A stretch of 55,992 bases of DNA, taken from contig NZ_FUKI01000123.1 in NCBI RefSeq assembly GCF_900163755.1, positions 1 to 55,992 of the forward strand, in the 5' to 3' direction. Shown here one piece after another: positions 20,563 to 29,017 of the stretch. How positions within the stretch are numbered: the first letter of the stretch is position 1; each line of letters begins with the position of its first letter. Both the position numbers and the translations under genes were made by a program. The notes below the pieces were generated by a model that worked only from the letters and a program-made list of their open reading frames with translations, was not told where the DNA came from and did not search any database. The DNA comes from Crenothrix polyspora. Lineage in GTDB: Bacteria; Pseudomonadota; Gammaproteobacteria; Methylococcales; Methylomonadaceae.

Positions 20563-20787
20563 CTAAAAACCAAACTCCGACTCATCAAAATCATCAAACT
20601 GATCTTTTAATTGTTTCTTTTCCCAGTATATCTCAATCCTTCTACGCGCATCGGTCTTTAACGCTTCTTTTTCAATAACCTCTGACACAGCATATTCACC
20701 GTCTTCAAAAATATCATCTATGTCCTGATCGGGTTCTGCATTTTGGGTGCTGGTATTATCACTTAATTTTGATGTTTCTTTTGCCAT
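20563..20787 (-). CDS. PA3496-family small acidic protein
   Basis: 74-residue, acidic, low-complexity N-terminus followed by the conserved block DARRRIEIYWEKKQLKDQF and an acidic aromatic tail. This matches the PA3496-type small proteins (annotated as putative envelope integrity or regulatory proteins) of gammaproteobacteria. No signal peptide or membrane helix is seen. It is upstream of the tRNA-Arg gene on the same strand. The molecular function is not established. Confidence 0.75.
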   Translation of the reverse strand: MAKETSKLSDNTSTQNAEPDQDIDDIFEDGEYAVSEVIEKEALKTDARRRIEIYWEKKQLKDQFDDFDESEFGF

Positions 20788-20890
20788 TTTAAACTCATGT
20801 TAATTTCTCTTAAATCCCACCAATGCCGGTAAAACAGGCAACATTATCGCTATAATCCAGCGTAATTCAACAACAACCGTCAAAACACCG

Positions 20891-21838
20891 TTAATTAATT
20901 TTAACGTAATTATCCGTTGCGTCAACCAACGCATTAATCATATCGTCGCCTTGAGCAATATGCCCCGCATTAGGCAATACAACATAGCCAGCGTGGGGCA
21001 TGGCTTGATGCAGCGCTAAGCCCGCTTCTATGGGGCACACTAAATCTTGTCGCCCATGAATGATGATAGTTGAAACAGTAGACAATTTATAGCTCTGCTC
21101 TAATATTCGATTGTCTTTAATAAAATAGTGATTTTTAGCATAATGCAATTCCATACGCACTTGCTGCACCATTTTATCTGTCACATGACTATCATGAGCA
21201 CTGTCTTGGTAAGCATTGCCTAACGCCACCTGACCACCCCAGGCCATCCATTCTCGTGCCGCCCGTCTTACGGCAATTTCATCATCGCCCCATAATACAT
21301 CACACAAACCTTGCAAGGGATTAGCCCGTGCCACCTCAGGTATACAAGATATCAGTCGCTGCCATTGTTCGGGATAAATAAGCCGGACACCGTTTTTGAT
21401 AAACCAGTCCATATCTTGCAGACGCGCTAAAAACACGGCACGAATAACCAATGCACTGACCCGATGCGTATGTTGCTGTGCATACAATAACGCTAACGCC
21501 GCGCCCCAAGAACCGCCAAATACGAGCCACTGTTCTATATTGAGCCGCTCGCGGATACGTTCCATATCATCAATTAAATCTTGGGTGGTATTAGCTTCCA
21601 GCTCACCAAATGGCACGGACTGGCCGCAGCCACGCTGGTCAAAAAGTATGATCTGATAATAATCCGGATTAAAAAACCGCCTATGATCTGGCTTAGTACC
21701 TGAACAAGGCCCGCCGTGTAAAAATATAACGGGAAAGCCATTAGGATTGCCGCTTTGTTCTACATAAACGGAATGCTTGCTGCCGGTTTCAAGAAAAAAA
21801 CTATGGTAGGCTGGAATTTCAGGATAAAGACTTTTCAT
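20891..21838 (-). CDS. pip: Proline iminopeptidase
   Basis: Alpha/beta-hydrolase of 315 residues that releases N-terminal proline from peptides in the cytoplasm. It shows the oxyanion motif HGGPCSG, FDQRGCGQS, the nucleophile elbow GGSWG, and the C-terminal Asp and His (HGRQDLVCP; NAGHIAQGD), as in S33 family enzymes. Length is normal and no signal peptide is present. The ATG has no strong RBS. It stands alone, followed upstream by the mobile-element relic. Confidence 0.93.
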   Translation of the reverse strand: MKSLYPEIPAYHSFFLETGSKHSVYVEQSGNPNGFPVIFLHGGPCSGTKPDHRRFFNPDYYQIILFDQRGCGQSVPFGELEANTTQDLIDDMERIRERLNIEQWLVFGGSWGAALALLYAQQHTHRVSALVIRAVFLARLQDMDWFIKNGVRLIYPEQWQRLISCIPEVARANPLQGLCDVLWGDDEIAVRRAAREWMAWGGQVALGNAYQDSAHDSHVTDKMVQQVRMELHYAKNHYFIKDNRILEQSYKLSTVSTIIIHGRQDLVCPIEAGLALHQAMPHAGYVVLPNAGHIAQGDDMINALVDATDNYVKIN

Positions 21839-21989
21839 TAATGGGCTTGGATTAAACGGCTTACTAAAACAGCTTTACCGTTACACTCACAGGCGTAATA
21901 TTAGCTATGTTTATAAGCGCTCTAAGGATTAGCGTGTATGTCGATTATAGCACCGCTTAAGACTTAGTTATTGGCCAACGCTGTGATTT

Positions 21990-22490
21990 TCTTGGCGACC
22001 GGAACCAGGTTCCGACATCCTCCTCGCCTAAGGGGAACGAGGATATTGCTAAGGAGCAAGCGTGTATCACTACTACTTGCTGGTTTCTGCTGCTGACAAT
22101 ATTACTGCACCGTTCACTTCACAGACTAACCCCGGAAAGCCTTCGAGGTATTTTACTTTTTAATCGGTTATTCAAGACTTCACACGGGGCGCTTGGTTTT
22201 CACTGAGAATGATTTTGAAGCCTTTATGTTTACTGAGTACCGTCATAGAGCGAGCCTAAGAAATGTGCATGAAATAAGTTGAACAACTTAAACTCCACTT
22301 CCGTTCGTGCTGAGCTTGTCGAAGCATAAACGTGCTCAAGTTATTTCATGCACGTTCCTAAGCGTCCTCTGCTAGCGGTTTCCATAGTAACAAAGAGAAG
22401 CCGAGGCTAAACCCTTTTGGGGTTCAGCCTATTGCCATATGGGTCGCTATCCATCCCCGACCTAAAGAGAGCGGATTTTTCGCTCATCTG
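21990..22490 (-). mobile_element. IS200/IS605 (TnpB-type) relic and rearranged repeats
   Basis: 650 nt without an intact gene (21839-22491). On the minus strand a frame at 22143-22073 reads a short peptide ending AVILSAAETSK and a stop, like a TnpB C-terminus. It is followed by a hairpin (TCCTCG 22021-22026 / CGAGGA 22038-22043) and GGAGGATGTC, the kind of right-end sequence seen in IS200/IS605 elements. A second similar motif (CGGGGATGGATAGCG, minus strand) lies near 22450-22475. GGAACCAGGTTCC (22001-22013) is a perfect palindrome. No transposase remains. The family assignment is from motif memory. Confidence 0.45.
22265..22353. repeat. Hairpin element with REP-like core (copy A)
   Basis: Terminal inverted repeats of 18 nt, 17 matching, lie at 22265-22282 and 22336-22353 (GTGCATGAAATAA...). 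They enclose a core at 22301-22324, ccgttcgtgctgagcttg then tcgaag. The same core recurs at 55967-55990 (22 of 24 identical) and, diverged and inverted, at 28815-28839. It looks like a non-autonomous MITE/REP-type element inside the IS relic. Confidence 0.7.
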
Positions 22491-22491
22491 G

Positions 22492-23433
22492 TTAAAACCG
22501 CATACTGCTCAATACAGCACCGCTTTTACTGTCACGGGTTTCTGCTCTGGGCATATTATCTGCCTTACCAATACCCAATACAGTGATTTCACTGGCGCGA
22601 TTACCATTGGTATCAGGCGAGACCATCACTTCTTTTGGCGCAAAGCTTGAATTTAAAAAGCTCAATGATTTCAAATACACTTTATCATTTTTAGCATCTT
22701 TAATATTGATCGATGGCTGCCCAAATTCAGAGTATAACGCACCAATTTGAGAATACAACGCACCAATTTCTGGTACACGATTACCGTTTATATCGTCAAT
22801 GACAACAAGACCGAGTGGCGCTCGTAAACCCGATTTAAACGTTAGAGTACTTAAAACCGCACCTGTTTTAGAATCACGGATCTTAACGACGTGTTTTTGA
22901 GTAATATAATCGACATACATAACCGCAATTTCTTTAGCACCATTGCCGTTAAAATCAGGGACACTGGCAATATCAACATAGTTATGATTACTCCATTCAC
23001 AAACATAACTATTAATACCATCCTTTGCATTAGCGCCCCACTCATAAGTGGTAGCCCATAAATAATCCGCATTTTTAATATTGCGAAAACCAGTGGCAAA
23101 ATTTTGATAACCCCATTTTTCACCGGTAACCCAATTAAATCTTCCATTTACAGCAACATCAGACGCACCAATCCAAAAGGCACTATTTTTATACATATTA
23201 TTATTAATAAAATCACGCTCTGGATCAGAGGTAATTGTCACCAAATGCCCATCAGTGAGTTGGCATCTAGCTTGTGCGGCCAGCCACGTTAACGGCTGAT
23301 CAAATCGTTGATAAAAGTGTTTATTGCTCTCCCATTGAAGACGATTACTGTCTGCCTGTACAGGCGTATTTAAAGACAATAATGTAATGCCACTTAAATA
23401 CAAAGCGTGTGTTAACTGTTTTTTATTTATCAT
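22492..23433 (-). CDS. Exported C-type lectin-domain protein with FG-GAP-like repeats, probably truncated
   Basis: 313 residues with a signal peptide cleaved near PVQA (27). A C-type lectin-like domain (about 35-147) has C57 and C145 as a likely disulfide and the motifs FWIGASD, WVTGEKWGYQNF and YVCEW. Three Asp/Asn-rich FG-GAP or VCBS-like loops follow (DFNGNGAKEIA, DINGNRVPEIG, DTNGNRASEIT). A seven-residue tandem duplication lies between the second and third (21-nt DNA repeat near 22730-22770). The ORF stops inside a repeat unit, exactly where the IS relic begins. The upstream TTG at 23481 lies in a promoter-like box, so ATG 23433 is used. Carbohydrate or surface binding is inferred. Confidence 0.78.
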   Translation of the reverse strand: MINKKQLTHALYLSGITLLSLNTPVQADSNRLQWESNKHFYQRFDQPLTWLAAQARCQLTDGHLVTITSDPERDFINNNMYKNSAFWIGASDVAVNGRFNWVTGEKWGYQNFATGFRNIKNADYLWATTYEWGANAKDGINSYVCEWSNHNYVDIASVPDFNGNGAKEIAVMYVDYITQKHVVKIRDSKTGAVLSTLTFKSGLRAPLGLVVIDDINGNRVPEIGALYSQIGALYSEFGQPSINIKDAKNDKVYLKSLSFLNSSFAPKEVMVSPDTNGNRASEITVLGIGKADNMPRAETRDSKSGAVLSSMRF

Positions 23434-23452
23434 TGCTGAAGGTTTTCCTGTA

Positions 23453-23481
23453 AAAATATAAATTAAACTGTCGTTTTTCAA
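23453..23481 (-). promoter_or_regulatory. Candidate promoter of the lectin gene
   Basis: On the minus strand: TTGAAA (23481-23476), a 17-nt spacer, and TATTTT (23458-23453), 5/6 and 4/6 to the sigma-70 consensus. It implies a very short leader before ATG 23433 and argues against the upstream TTG start. Confidence 0.35.
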
Positions 23482-23790
23482 CAGGCTTGGTTCACACTCA
23501 AACCAAAGAATTTAAAGCACCATGCGTCATCCATAAAATAACGGAACCAATAAGCCCATGTTAAACAACCAGAATTTAAGTATAATAAACACCTTAAATT
23601 TTATTATTTTTTACAGAATTTATCAAAAAAACAATAAAATAGCAATTTTTGATAAAAATTCAGACATAAATATCTCGCTTCGTTGCTGGCTTTAATAATC
23701 AATAAATTATATGCGCAATGCAATAACGTACAGCGCGGATGATATTTAAGATGGATTTACACAGATTTTATTAGGAATTAATAAAGCGCA

Positions 23791-23821
23791 AGCCTGTTAG
23801 ATTTTTTAAACCTAACAGGCT
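23791..23821 (-). terminator. Hairpin terminator downstream of rpoH
   Basis: A perfect 10-bp stem AGCCTGTTAG (23791-23800) and CTAACAGGCT (23812-23821) surrounds an 11-nt loop. It lies 69 nt past the rpoH stop. There is no clean T-tract on either strand, so it may be a weak terminator or an mRNA 3'-end stabiliser. Confidence 0.55.
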
Positions 23822-23889
23822 GGTTATTTTGTTATGTGCGGAGATTGCTGTGCTGTGTGATCGTAATGCGATTGAAATATTAATAAAAA

Positions 23890-24747
23890 CTACGCCTCAA
23901 GTACAACAGCATGGCGTAGCTTTTTCATAGCATTTTGTTCTAGCTGCCGAATTCTTTCAGCGGAAACATTGTAACGGGCAGCCAATTCATGCAACGTGGC
24001 TTTTTCATCAGCTAACCAACGGCTAGACAAAATATCCAAACTACGCTCATCCAGCTTGGCCAATGCCTTACTTAGCATAGATTGTTCATGGCCTTCCCAG
24101 TCTACAGCTTCCAGTAATTCGGCTGGGTCTGCGTTATGTTGTTGAAGAAAATTAACCGGCGCGTTATAGTTTTCATCAGAGCTGTCATCTGCTGGCATAT
24201 CAAAAGACACGTCCATGCTGCCTAAGCGTTTTTCCATTTCATAGACAACGCTGACATCAACATCCAGATCATGCGCGATAGTCGTTGCTTCGTCGTGCGA
24301 TAGCCAACCTAAATCATGCTTAAATTTACGTAAATTAAAAAACAGCTTGCGCTGCGCTTTAGTAGTGGCAACTTTAACAATACCCCAATTTTTAATAACG
24401 TATTCATGAATTTCGGCTTTAATCCAATGCACTGCAAACGACACTAAACGCACCCCCATGTCAGGATCAAAACGTTTAACGGCTTTCATTAAACCCACAT
24501 TGCCTTCCTGAATAATATCAGGCAAAGATAAACCATAGCCACTATAGCCTCTGGCAACATGGACTACAAAACGTAAATTGGTCATTACCAATTGACGCGC
24601 AGCTTCTAAATCACCATGATCCCTGAATTTTATCGTCAATTCCCGCTCTTGTTCAGCGGTTAATTTTGGCATCTGCCTGACCAGATTTAAATACGCGTCA
24701 AACGTCCCAACCGACAAATTAACAGGTAAAGCCAATGCACTTGTCAT
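23890..24747 (-). CDS. rpoH: RNA polymerase sigma-32 (heat-shock sigma factor)
   Basis: 285-residue group-3 sigma factor directing transcription of heat-shock genes. Region 2 has [33 protein letters not shown] and [18 protein letters not shown]. The sigma-32-specific RpoH box reads [10 protein letters not shown]. Region 4 ends in the helix-turn-helix [23 protein letters not shown] is 6 nt before ATG 24747, whereas starts at 24753 and TTG 24759 overlap the RBS. A CIRCE operator lies just upstream, so HrcA repression is predicted. Unlike E. coli, it is not adjacent to ftsYEX, which lies about 19 kb away. Confidence 0.95.
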   Translation of the reverse strand: MTSALALPVNLSVGTFDAYLNLVRQMPKLTAEQERELTIKFRDHGDLEAARQLVMTNLRFVVHVARGYSGYGLSLPDIIQEGNVGLMKAVKRFDPDMGVRLVSFAVHWIKAEIHEYVIKNWGIVKVATTKAQRKLFFNLRKFKHDLGWLSHDEATTIAHDLDVDVSVVYEMEKRLGSMDVSFDMPADDSSDENYNAPVNFLQQHNADPAELLEAVDWEGHEQSMLSKALAKLDERSLDILSSRWLADEKATLHELAARYNVSAERIRQLEQNAMKKLRHAVVLEA

Positions 24748-24772
24748 GATCATCCTCAATGTGAAAAACGTT

Positions 24773-24778
24773 ATTATA
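24773..24778 (-). promoter_or_regulatory. Candidate -10 box of rpoH
   Basis: TATAAT reads on the minus strand, 25 nt upstream of ATG 24747 and immediately downstream of the CIRCE arms. No convincing -35 at 16-18 nt was found; that position lies within the CIRCE element. Confidence 0.4.
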
Positions 24779-24781
24779 ATA

Positions 24782-24808
24782 CTAGCACTCCTTTGCTTGG
24801 AGTGCCAA
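24782..24808. promoter_or_regulatory. CIRCE element (HrcA operator) upstream of rpoH
   Basis: The sequence reads CTAGCACTC, nine nt, GAGTGCCAA. The CIRCE consensus is TTAGCACTC-N9-GAGTGCTAA; 16 of 18 arm positions match and the spacer is exactly 9. It overlaps the presumed promoter of rpoH, 34 nt upstream of the start codon, the right place for repression by HrcA. hrcA itself is not in this window. Confidence 0.85.
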
Positions 24809-24938
24809 ATATTTTAAAGGTTCATTATCCATCAGTCCTTTAAAAAACAAGGTGCTACACTTACACGATGGGGTTTAATAATTTTTAATGCGTTACAAAA
24901 AATTTTTTGACAACGTGTAGATTGGGGTGAGATTACTA

Positions 24939-25397
24939 TTACAACGTATCTGCTGGACGATCGTGATTTTCGGTAAATCTGTTTTCAGGCAATCCCTCAT
25001 TCATTGGCAAACTAACATCTCTAACATTTTTTTGCACAGCAACTGCCGCAAACAAGCTGAGAATAAAAGACATAGCGTAAAAACCTTTTTCGCTTGTAGC
25101 AAGTGACGCATTCCATAAGCCTAAAGCCAATAAAAAAACCGACAACAGCAATGAAAACCAACATAAATTAAAATAAATGCGAGTGACTTGTATATCTTCT
25201 AACTGATCCCGCACTGATTTTTGTAAAGAAACCGCCGAAAACAGACCATACATTAGAATTGTGAAGTAAAAGCCTTTTTCATTAAGCAATATCTCCGCAT
25301 TCCAAAGCCCAACAAGATAAGTCAGAATACCAATACACAAAGCTATCCAGGATGCGCCGATAAAGGCAGGGGTTGGGCGCTGCATGGGTAATGTCAT
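24939..25397 (-). CDS. yiaA: YiaA-like tandem two-helix inner-membrane protein
   Basis: 152 residues with two repeats of the YiaAB two-helix domain. Each repeat has a pair of membrane helices and the shared motif GLWNA...EKGFY, followed by the cytoplasmic signature QK.VRD (SLQKSVRDQ, VQKNVRDV). It aligns well from memory with E. coli YiaA. The role is unknown; it has been associated with envelope stress. ATG 25397 is preceded by GGAAAA. Confidence 0.85.
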   Translation of the reverse strand: MTLPMQRPTPAFIGASWIALCIGILTYLVGLWNAEILLNEKGFYFTILMYGLFSAVSLQKSVRDQLEDIQVTRIYFNLCWFSLLLSVFLLALGLWNASLATSEKGFYAMSFILSLFAAVAVQKNVRDVSLPMNEGLPENRFTENHDRPADTL

Positions 25398-25502
25398 GAT
25401 TTTTCCAAAAGTATGATGTAAAAATAGTCTTCAATTAATGCAGCACTGGTGTACTTATTTGCTAAAAATAACAACTTTAATTAGGACAATTTTAATAAAA
25501 AC

Positions 25503-25524
25503 GGTTCGAGGTAAGTATCGAACC
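25503..25524. repeat. Small palindrome upstream of the PNPOx-fold gene
   Basis: GGTTCGA (25503-25509) and TCGAACC (25518-25524) form a 7-bp perfect inverted repeat with an 8-nt spacer in the divergent yiaA/PNPOx intergenic region. It could be an operator; nothing else supports this. Confidence 0.3.
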
Positions 25525-25659
25525 ATAAATCACAAAACCGTCGACAAATACAATGAGAACAGATATTGTTAGCTTTAAAAGCTTAGTGGAAAACGCACAG
25601 AAATATAGGAGATTGAGCATATTTTTGTCTTTTTGAATATTTTATAGGGGCATAAAAAC

Positions 25660-26241
25660 ATGAGCGATATATACCACAATGGCCATCGACAATTACAAGA
25701 TCAATTCGACTCACGCAAATTAGCAGATCGCCTTGATCAAATTATTGTGCATGACGAAATAACTCAGACAGAGCGCGAGTTTATAACATCGCGTGATATG
25801 TTTTTTATCAGTACAGTAGATGATCAAGGCAGACCAACCGTATCTTACAAAGGCGGTGATAGCGGATTTATACGGGTTATTGATAGCAAAACTATCGCTT
25901 TTCCAGATTACGATGGCAATGGTATGTTTTTAACCGCCGGTAATATTGCTAAAAATCATGAAGTCGGTTTATTGTTTATGGATTTTGAAAATCCACAGCG
26001 GCTACGATTACATGGCACAGCGAGTGTGGTTATTGATGATCCGCTACTCAGCGAATATGCGGAGGCACGTTATATTATTCGTGTGAGCGTACGAAATTTA
26101 TTCATCAATTGCCCAAGATACATACACCGCTATAAAAAAATTGAGCAATCCGAGTATCTACCTAAGCACGGCTGCGTAAGCCCTGTACCGGAATGGAAAA
26201 AACTGGATATTGTGCAGGATGTGTTGCCAAAAAACGTTTAA
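25660..26241 (+). CDS. Pyridoxamine 5'-phosphate oxidase-fold flavin-binding protein
   Basis: 193 residues of the split-barrel PNPOx-like family. A helical N-terminus is followed by SRDMFFISTVDDQGRPTVSYKGG, quoted here only as its positions 44-66, the typical first strands contacting flavin. Then come IAFPDYDGNGMFLTAGNI and LRLHGTASVV. Such proteins bind FMN, heme or F420; the substrate here is unknown. AGGGG stands 10 nt before the ATG. It is probably a free-standing gene, convergent with lolD, with a shared hairpin terminator between them. Confidence 0.75.
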   Translation: MSDIYHNGHRQLQDQFDSRKLADRLDQIIVHDEITQTEREFITSRDMFFISTVDDQGRPTVSYKGGDSGFIRVIDSKTIAFPDYDGNGMFLTAGNIAKNHEVGLLFMDFENPQRLRLHGTASVVIDDPLLSEYAEARYIIRVSVRNLFINCPRYIHRYKKIEQSEYLPKHGCVSPVPEWKKLDIVQDVLPKNV

Positions 26242-26288
26242 TTATTGCATTTTAAATTAGGCAAATAGCACGATGTTACGCAAAGATT

Positions 26289-26319
26289 AGACCTGTCAGA
26301 GCTTAAAAAAGACAGGTCT
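26289..26319. terminator. Bidirectional hairpin between PNPOx-fold gene and lolD
   Basis: A perfect 9-bp stem AGACCTGTC (26289-26297) and GACAGGTCT (26311-26319) with a 13-nt A-rich loop lies between two convergent genes, 48 nt and 34 nt from their stops. It is similar in sequence to the rpoH hairpin at 23791-23821. It lacks a strong T-tract. Confidence 0.55.
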
Positions 26320-26352
26320 GCATTCAAATTACTGTACACGGTACGCTAGTTT

Positions 26353-27033
26353 TCAACTAACAATAACCCCATCTTCCATACGCAATACCGTGCCTATTTT
26401 TTCTGCCAGGGCGTAATCGTGTGTTACTACCAAAAAACTGACGTTCAGCTCCTGATTTAACTCTAACATCAACTGATACACCTGTTCGGCAGTTTTACTG
26501 TCTAAATTACCAGTAGGTTCATCGGCTAACACGCATTTAGGTTTGTTAATTAACGCTCTGGCGACAGCAGCGCGTTGGCGCTCCCCACCGGACAATTCGC
26601 CTGGCTTGTGTTCAATACGATGGCCTAAACCAACCCGTTTTAATAATTCAACCGCCCGATCTTTAGCTTCTTGTATCGACAAATTAGCAATCAACAACGG
26701 CATGGCAACATTTTCTAGCACGGTAAATTCGGCCAGCAAATGGTGCGACTGATAAATAAAACCCAACGAACGGTTGCGTAACTTAGCCAATTTGCTGGCA
26801 TTCACCATGTTAATGTTAACGCCATCCAGTATCACCTCTCCACTACTGGGCTTTTCTAAACCACCGAGTAAATGCAATAAGGTGCTTTTGCCAGAACCGG
26901 ATGCCCCCATAATTGCCACCCGCTCACCCACGCTAATGGTTAAATTCACGCCTCTCAGTACAGAAACATCCAAGCCCCCTTGGTCGTAACGCATGGTGAG
27001 TTGTTTGCATTGCAAAATACTGGGCTTATTCAT
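26353..27033 (-). CDS. lolD: Lipoprotein-releasing system ATPase
   Basis: 226-residue ABC ATPase powering release of outer-membrane lipoproteins from the inner membrane to LolA. Walker [11 protein letters not shown]-loop region [11 protein letters not shown] (the Leu/Phe-rich LolD type), signature LSGGERQR, Walker [13 protein letters not shown] and switch His VVTHD are all intact. It overlaps the permease gene by 8 nt. The MacB/FtsE family is related, but the operon identifies LolD. Confidence 0.93.
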   Translation of the reverse strand: MNKPSILQCKQLTMRYDQGGLDVSVLRGVNLTISVGERVAIMGASGSGKSTLLHLLGGLEKPSSGEVILDGVNINMVNASKLAKLRNRSLGFIYQSHHLLAEFTVLENVAMPLLIANLSIQEAKDRAVELLKRVGLGHRIEHKPGELSGGERQRAAVARALINKPKCVLADEPTGNLDSKTAEQVYQLMLELNQELNVSFLVVTHDYALAEKIGTVLRMEDGVIVS

Positions 27034-28273
27034 AACGCAGTACCTCAGCAGGGTTGATTTTTGCCGCTTGCCAAGCAGGGTAAATAGTCGCTATCAGTGA
27101 CAATAAAAATGCCATCCCCGCAATAACATACACATCGGTCCAAATCAATTGTGAAGGCAATTCGCTAATGGTATAGATTTGTGCGTTCAAAAATTTTATG
27201 TGGAAGGTTTCTTCAATGTTGTGAACAATCGCGGGTACATTCAGCGCCAGCACTACGCCACCAATAGTGCCTAAAACCGTACCGATAACGCCGATAATAG
27301 TACCTAACACCATAAAAATTCCCATTACCGATGCCGAAGTGAGGCCTTGGGTTTTTAAAATAGCGATATCTGCGCGTTTGTCGGTGACCACCATAATTAA
27401 CGTGGAAACAATATTAAAAGCCGCGACCGCCACCATCAACAACAAGATGATTGACATCACGCGTTTTTCCATTTTAATGGCTAAAAAGAAATTAGCGTTG
27501 GCTTTCGTCCAATCACCCACTTGATAGTTATCTTGTAGGGCATTGGCTAAGGCTACGGTAATTTGTGGTGCGTTTAATAAATTATCAAATTTAATGCGTA
27601 AGCCAGACACCGCATTTTCCAATCGGAATAATTTAGCCGCATCATCCATGTGGATCATCGCCATATTACGGTCGTATTCGTACACGCCAACTTTAAACAC
27701 ACCAACCACGGTAAAGCGACGCATGCGTGGCACAACACCTGCGGGCGTGGAATTAACCTGCGGACTGATGACCGTGAGCTTATCGCCAGTCGCTACGCCC
27801 AAATAAGTAGCAAGCTCTTCGCCCAGTACAATACCGTATTGGCCTGCGACTAAATCGGCTAATTTGCCTTGTTTCATATTGGCAGCCACTTCGGAGACTT
27901 TGCTTTCATTGTCCGGCAAAATACCACTGATGACTGTGCCGCTAACGCGTCGGTCGGCATTAATCATCACCTGCCCGTTCACGAAAGGCGCAGTACCTTC
28001 AAGGTGTGGAAACCCAACCAGTTTTTCATCTAATGCGTGCCAGTCATCCAATTGGCCATAATTGCCGGTAATGGTGGCGTGTGCGGTCATTTTTAACATG
28101 CTTTTACTGATTTCATCAACAAAGCCATTCATAACCGACAATACAGTAATCAAGGCGGTGACACTCAATGCAATACCCATAACAGAGGCCAAAGTCACAA
28201 ACGAAATAAACTGTGTGCGGCGTTTGGCGCGGGTATAACGCAAGCCAATATAAAAAATAAGGGGTTTAAACAT
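27026..28273 (-). CDS. lolC: Lipoprotein-releasing system transmembrane protein LolC/LolE
   Basis: 415 residues: an N-terminal membrane helix after [18 protein letters not shown], a large periplasmic domain (about 50-265), then three C-terminal helices with the FtsX-like permease core (motif [15 protein letters not shown]). Only one permease gene is present, so it may act as a homodimer (LolF-type) rather than a LolC/LolE pair; LolE is an equally fitting label. It lies 24 nt downstream of fur and overlaps lolD, giving a fur-lolC-lolD unit. Confidence 0.9.
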   Translation of the reverse strand: MFKPLIFYIGLRYTRAKRRTQFISFVTLASVMGIALSVTALITVLSVMNGFVDEISKSMLKMTAHATITGNYGQLDDWHALDEKLVGFPHLEGTAPFVNGQVMINADRRVSGTVISGILPDNESKVSEVAANMKQGKLADLVAGQYGIVLGEELATYLGVATGDKLTVISPQVNSTPAGVVPRMRRFTVVGVFKVGVYEYDRNMAMIHMDDAAKLFRLENAVSGLRIKFDNLLNAPQITVALANALQDNYQVGDWTKANANFFLAIKMEKRVMSIILLLMVAVAAFNIVSTLIMVVTDKRADIAILKTQGLTSASVMGIFMVLGTIIGVIGTVLGTIGGVVLALNVPAIVHNIEETFHIKFLNAQIYTISELPSQLIWTDVYVIAGMAFLLSLIATIYPAWQAAKINPAEVLRYE

Positions 28274-28297
28274 GAGATTTACGCCAGTGAGGAAGAA

Positions 28298-28714
28298 TCA
28301 GTTTTTGTGACACTGCGGGCAAAAACCATACAAATACAAGCTGTGATCAGTGAGTTGGTAGTTTAATTTTTCAGCAATTTCTTTTTGACGATTTTCAATA
28401 ATTTCATCGGTAAATTCGTCGACTTTGCCACATTTTATGCAGACGATATGGTCATGATGATGACCTTTTGCCAATTCGAAGATTGAATTACCGCCCTCAA
28501 AATGATGGCGTGTTACCAGCCCTGCCGCTTCAAATTGCGTTAACACACGGTACACGGTGGCAAGACCTATATCGCCGTCTTCTGCCAACAGGATTTTATA
28601 GATATTTTCAGCGGTTAAATGGCGGTCGGTATTGTCGTTTTCCAGAATCTGTAGAATCTTGACGCGCGGCAGCGTGACTTTTAAGCCTGCATTTTTTAAA
28701 TCATGCGTTTCCAA
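28298..28714 (-). CDS. fur: Ferric uptake regulator
   Basis: 138-residue Fe(II)-dependent transcriptional repressor. The winged helix (about 10-80) contains ATVYRVLTQFEAAGL. The dimerisation domain has the metal-binding HHHDH (85-89), C92xxC95 and a C-terminal C132xxC135 for structural zinc. The start is TTG, six nt after AGGAGA; the N-terminal alignment with Fur supports it, and no ATG exists nearby. It leads the lol genes, which is unusual. A repeat element lies within its upstream region. Confidence 0.95.
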   Translation of the reverse strand: METHDLKNAGLKVTLPRVKILQILENDNTDRHLTAENIYKILLAEDGDIGLATVYRVLTQFEAAGLVTRHHFEGGNSIFELAKGHHHDHIVCIKCGKVDEFTDEIIENRQKEIAEKLNYQLTDHSLYLYGFCPQCHKN

Positions 28715-28760
28715 AATCGTCTCCTGTTATAAAATGGCACTCCCCACTAAAGCGGGACAG

Positions 28761-28882
28761 TTTTAGGCTAAGCCGTTCGTGGTGATGTTGAGCCGTTATT
28801 GCTTAACCACCCAGCCTTCGGCAGGCTCAGGGCAAACGGTTAAGCTTTGTATCGTGTTCGGTTTTAAGCGAGTAGCCTAAAA
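28761..28882. repeat. Nested hairpin element with REP-like cores (copy B), fur/bamE spacer
   Basis: The outer inverted repeat is TTTTAGGCTA (28761-28770) and TAGCCTAAAA (28873-28882), perfect over 10 bp. An inner one is GCTTAACC (28801-28808) and GGTTAAGC (28838-28845). A core related to copy A lies inverted at 28815-28839, and a degenerate forward copy (ccgttcgtggtgatgttg) at 28773-28790. It fills much of the 303-nt divergent fur/bamE region (28715-29017), so the promoters of both genes must flank or use it. Confidence 0.7.
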
Positions 28883-29017
28883 TAGCTAACGGGGCTGTTA
28901 GGGTTGTAGCATGGCTACATTGTAGCCTTTTTTGAACACTAAGGTCGTGACAGTTTTATAGGATTATCGATTAACATCCTGTATGATTTTAGTTTTTAAA
29001 ATTATGCCTCGCTCCAG

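Larger units (their letters stand above)
23434..23889. other. AT-rich intergenic region, lectin gene and rpoH
   Basis: 456 nt without a gene. It contains the lectin-gene promoter candidate and the rpoH-side hairpin listed separately, plus a small inverted repeat AATTTTT-gat-AAAAATT (23644-23660). Otherwise I see only AT-rich DNA. Confidence 0.5.

Noticed and set aside
20398-20610. 70-codon plus-strand ORF over the tRNA-Arg gene
   Set aside because: Its start is the reverse complement of the tRNA; such translated tRNA artefacts are common in databases.
22172-22246. 24-residue minus-strand ORF in the IS relic
   Set aside because: No RBS or similarity; probably chance within repeat-derived DNA.
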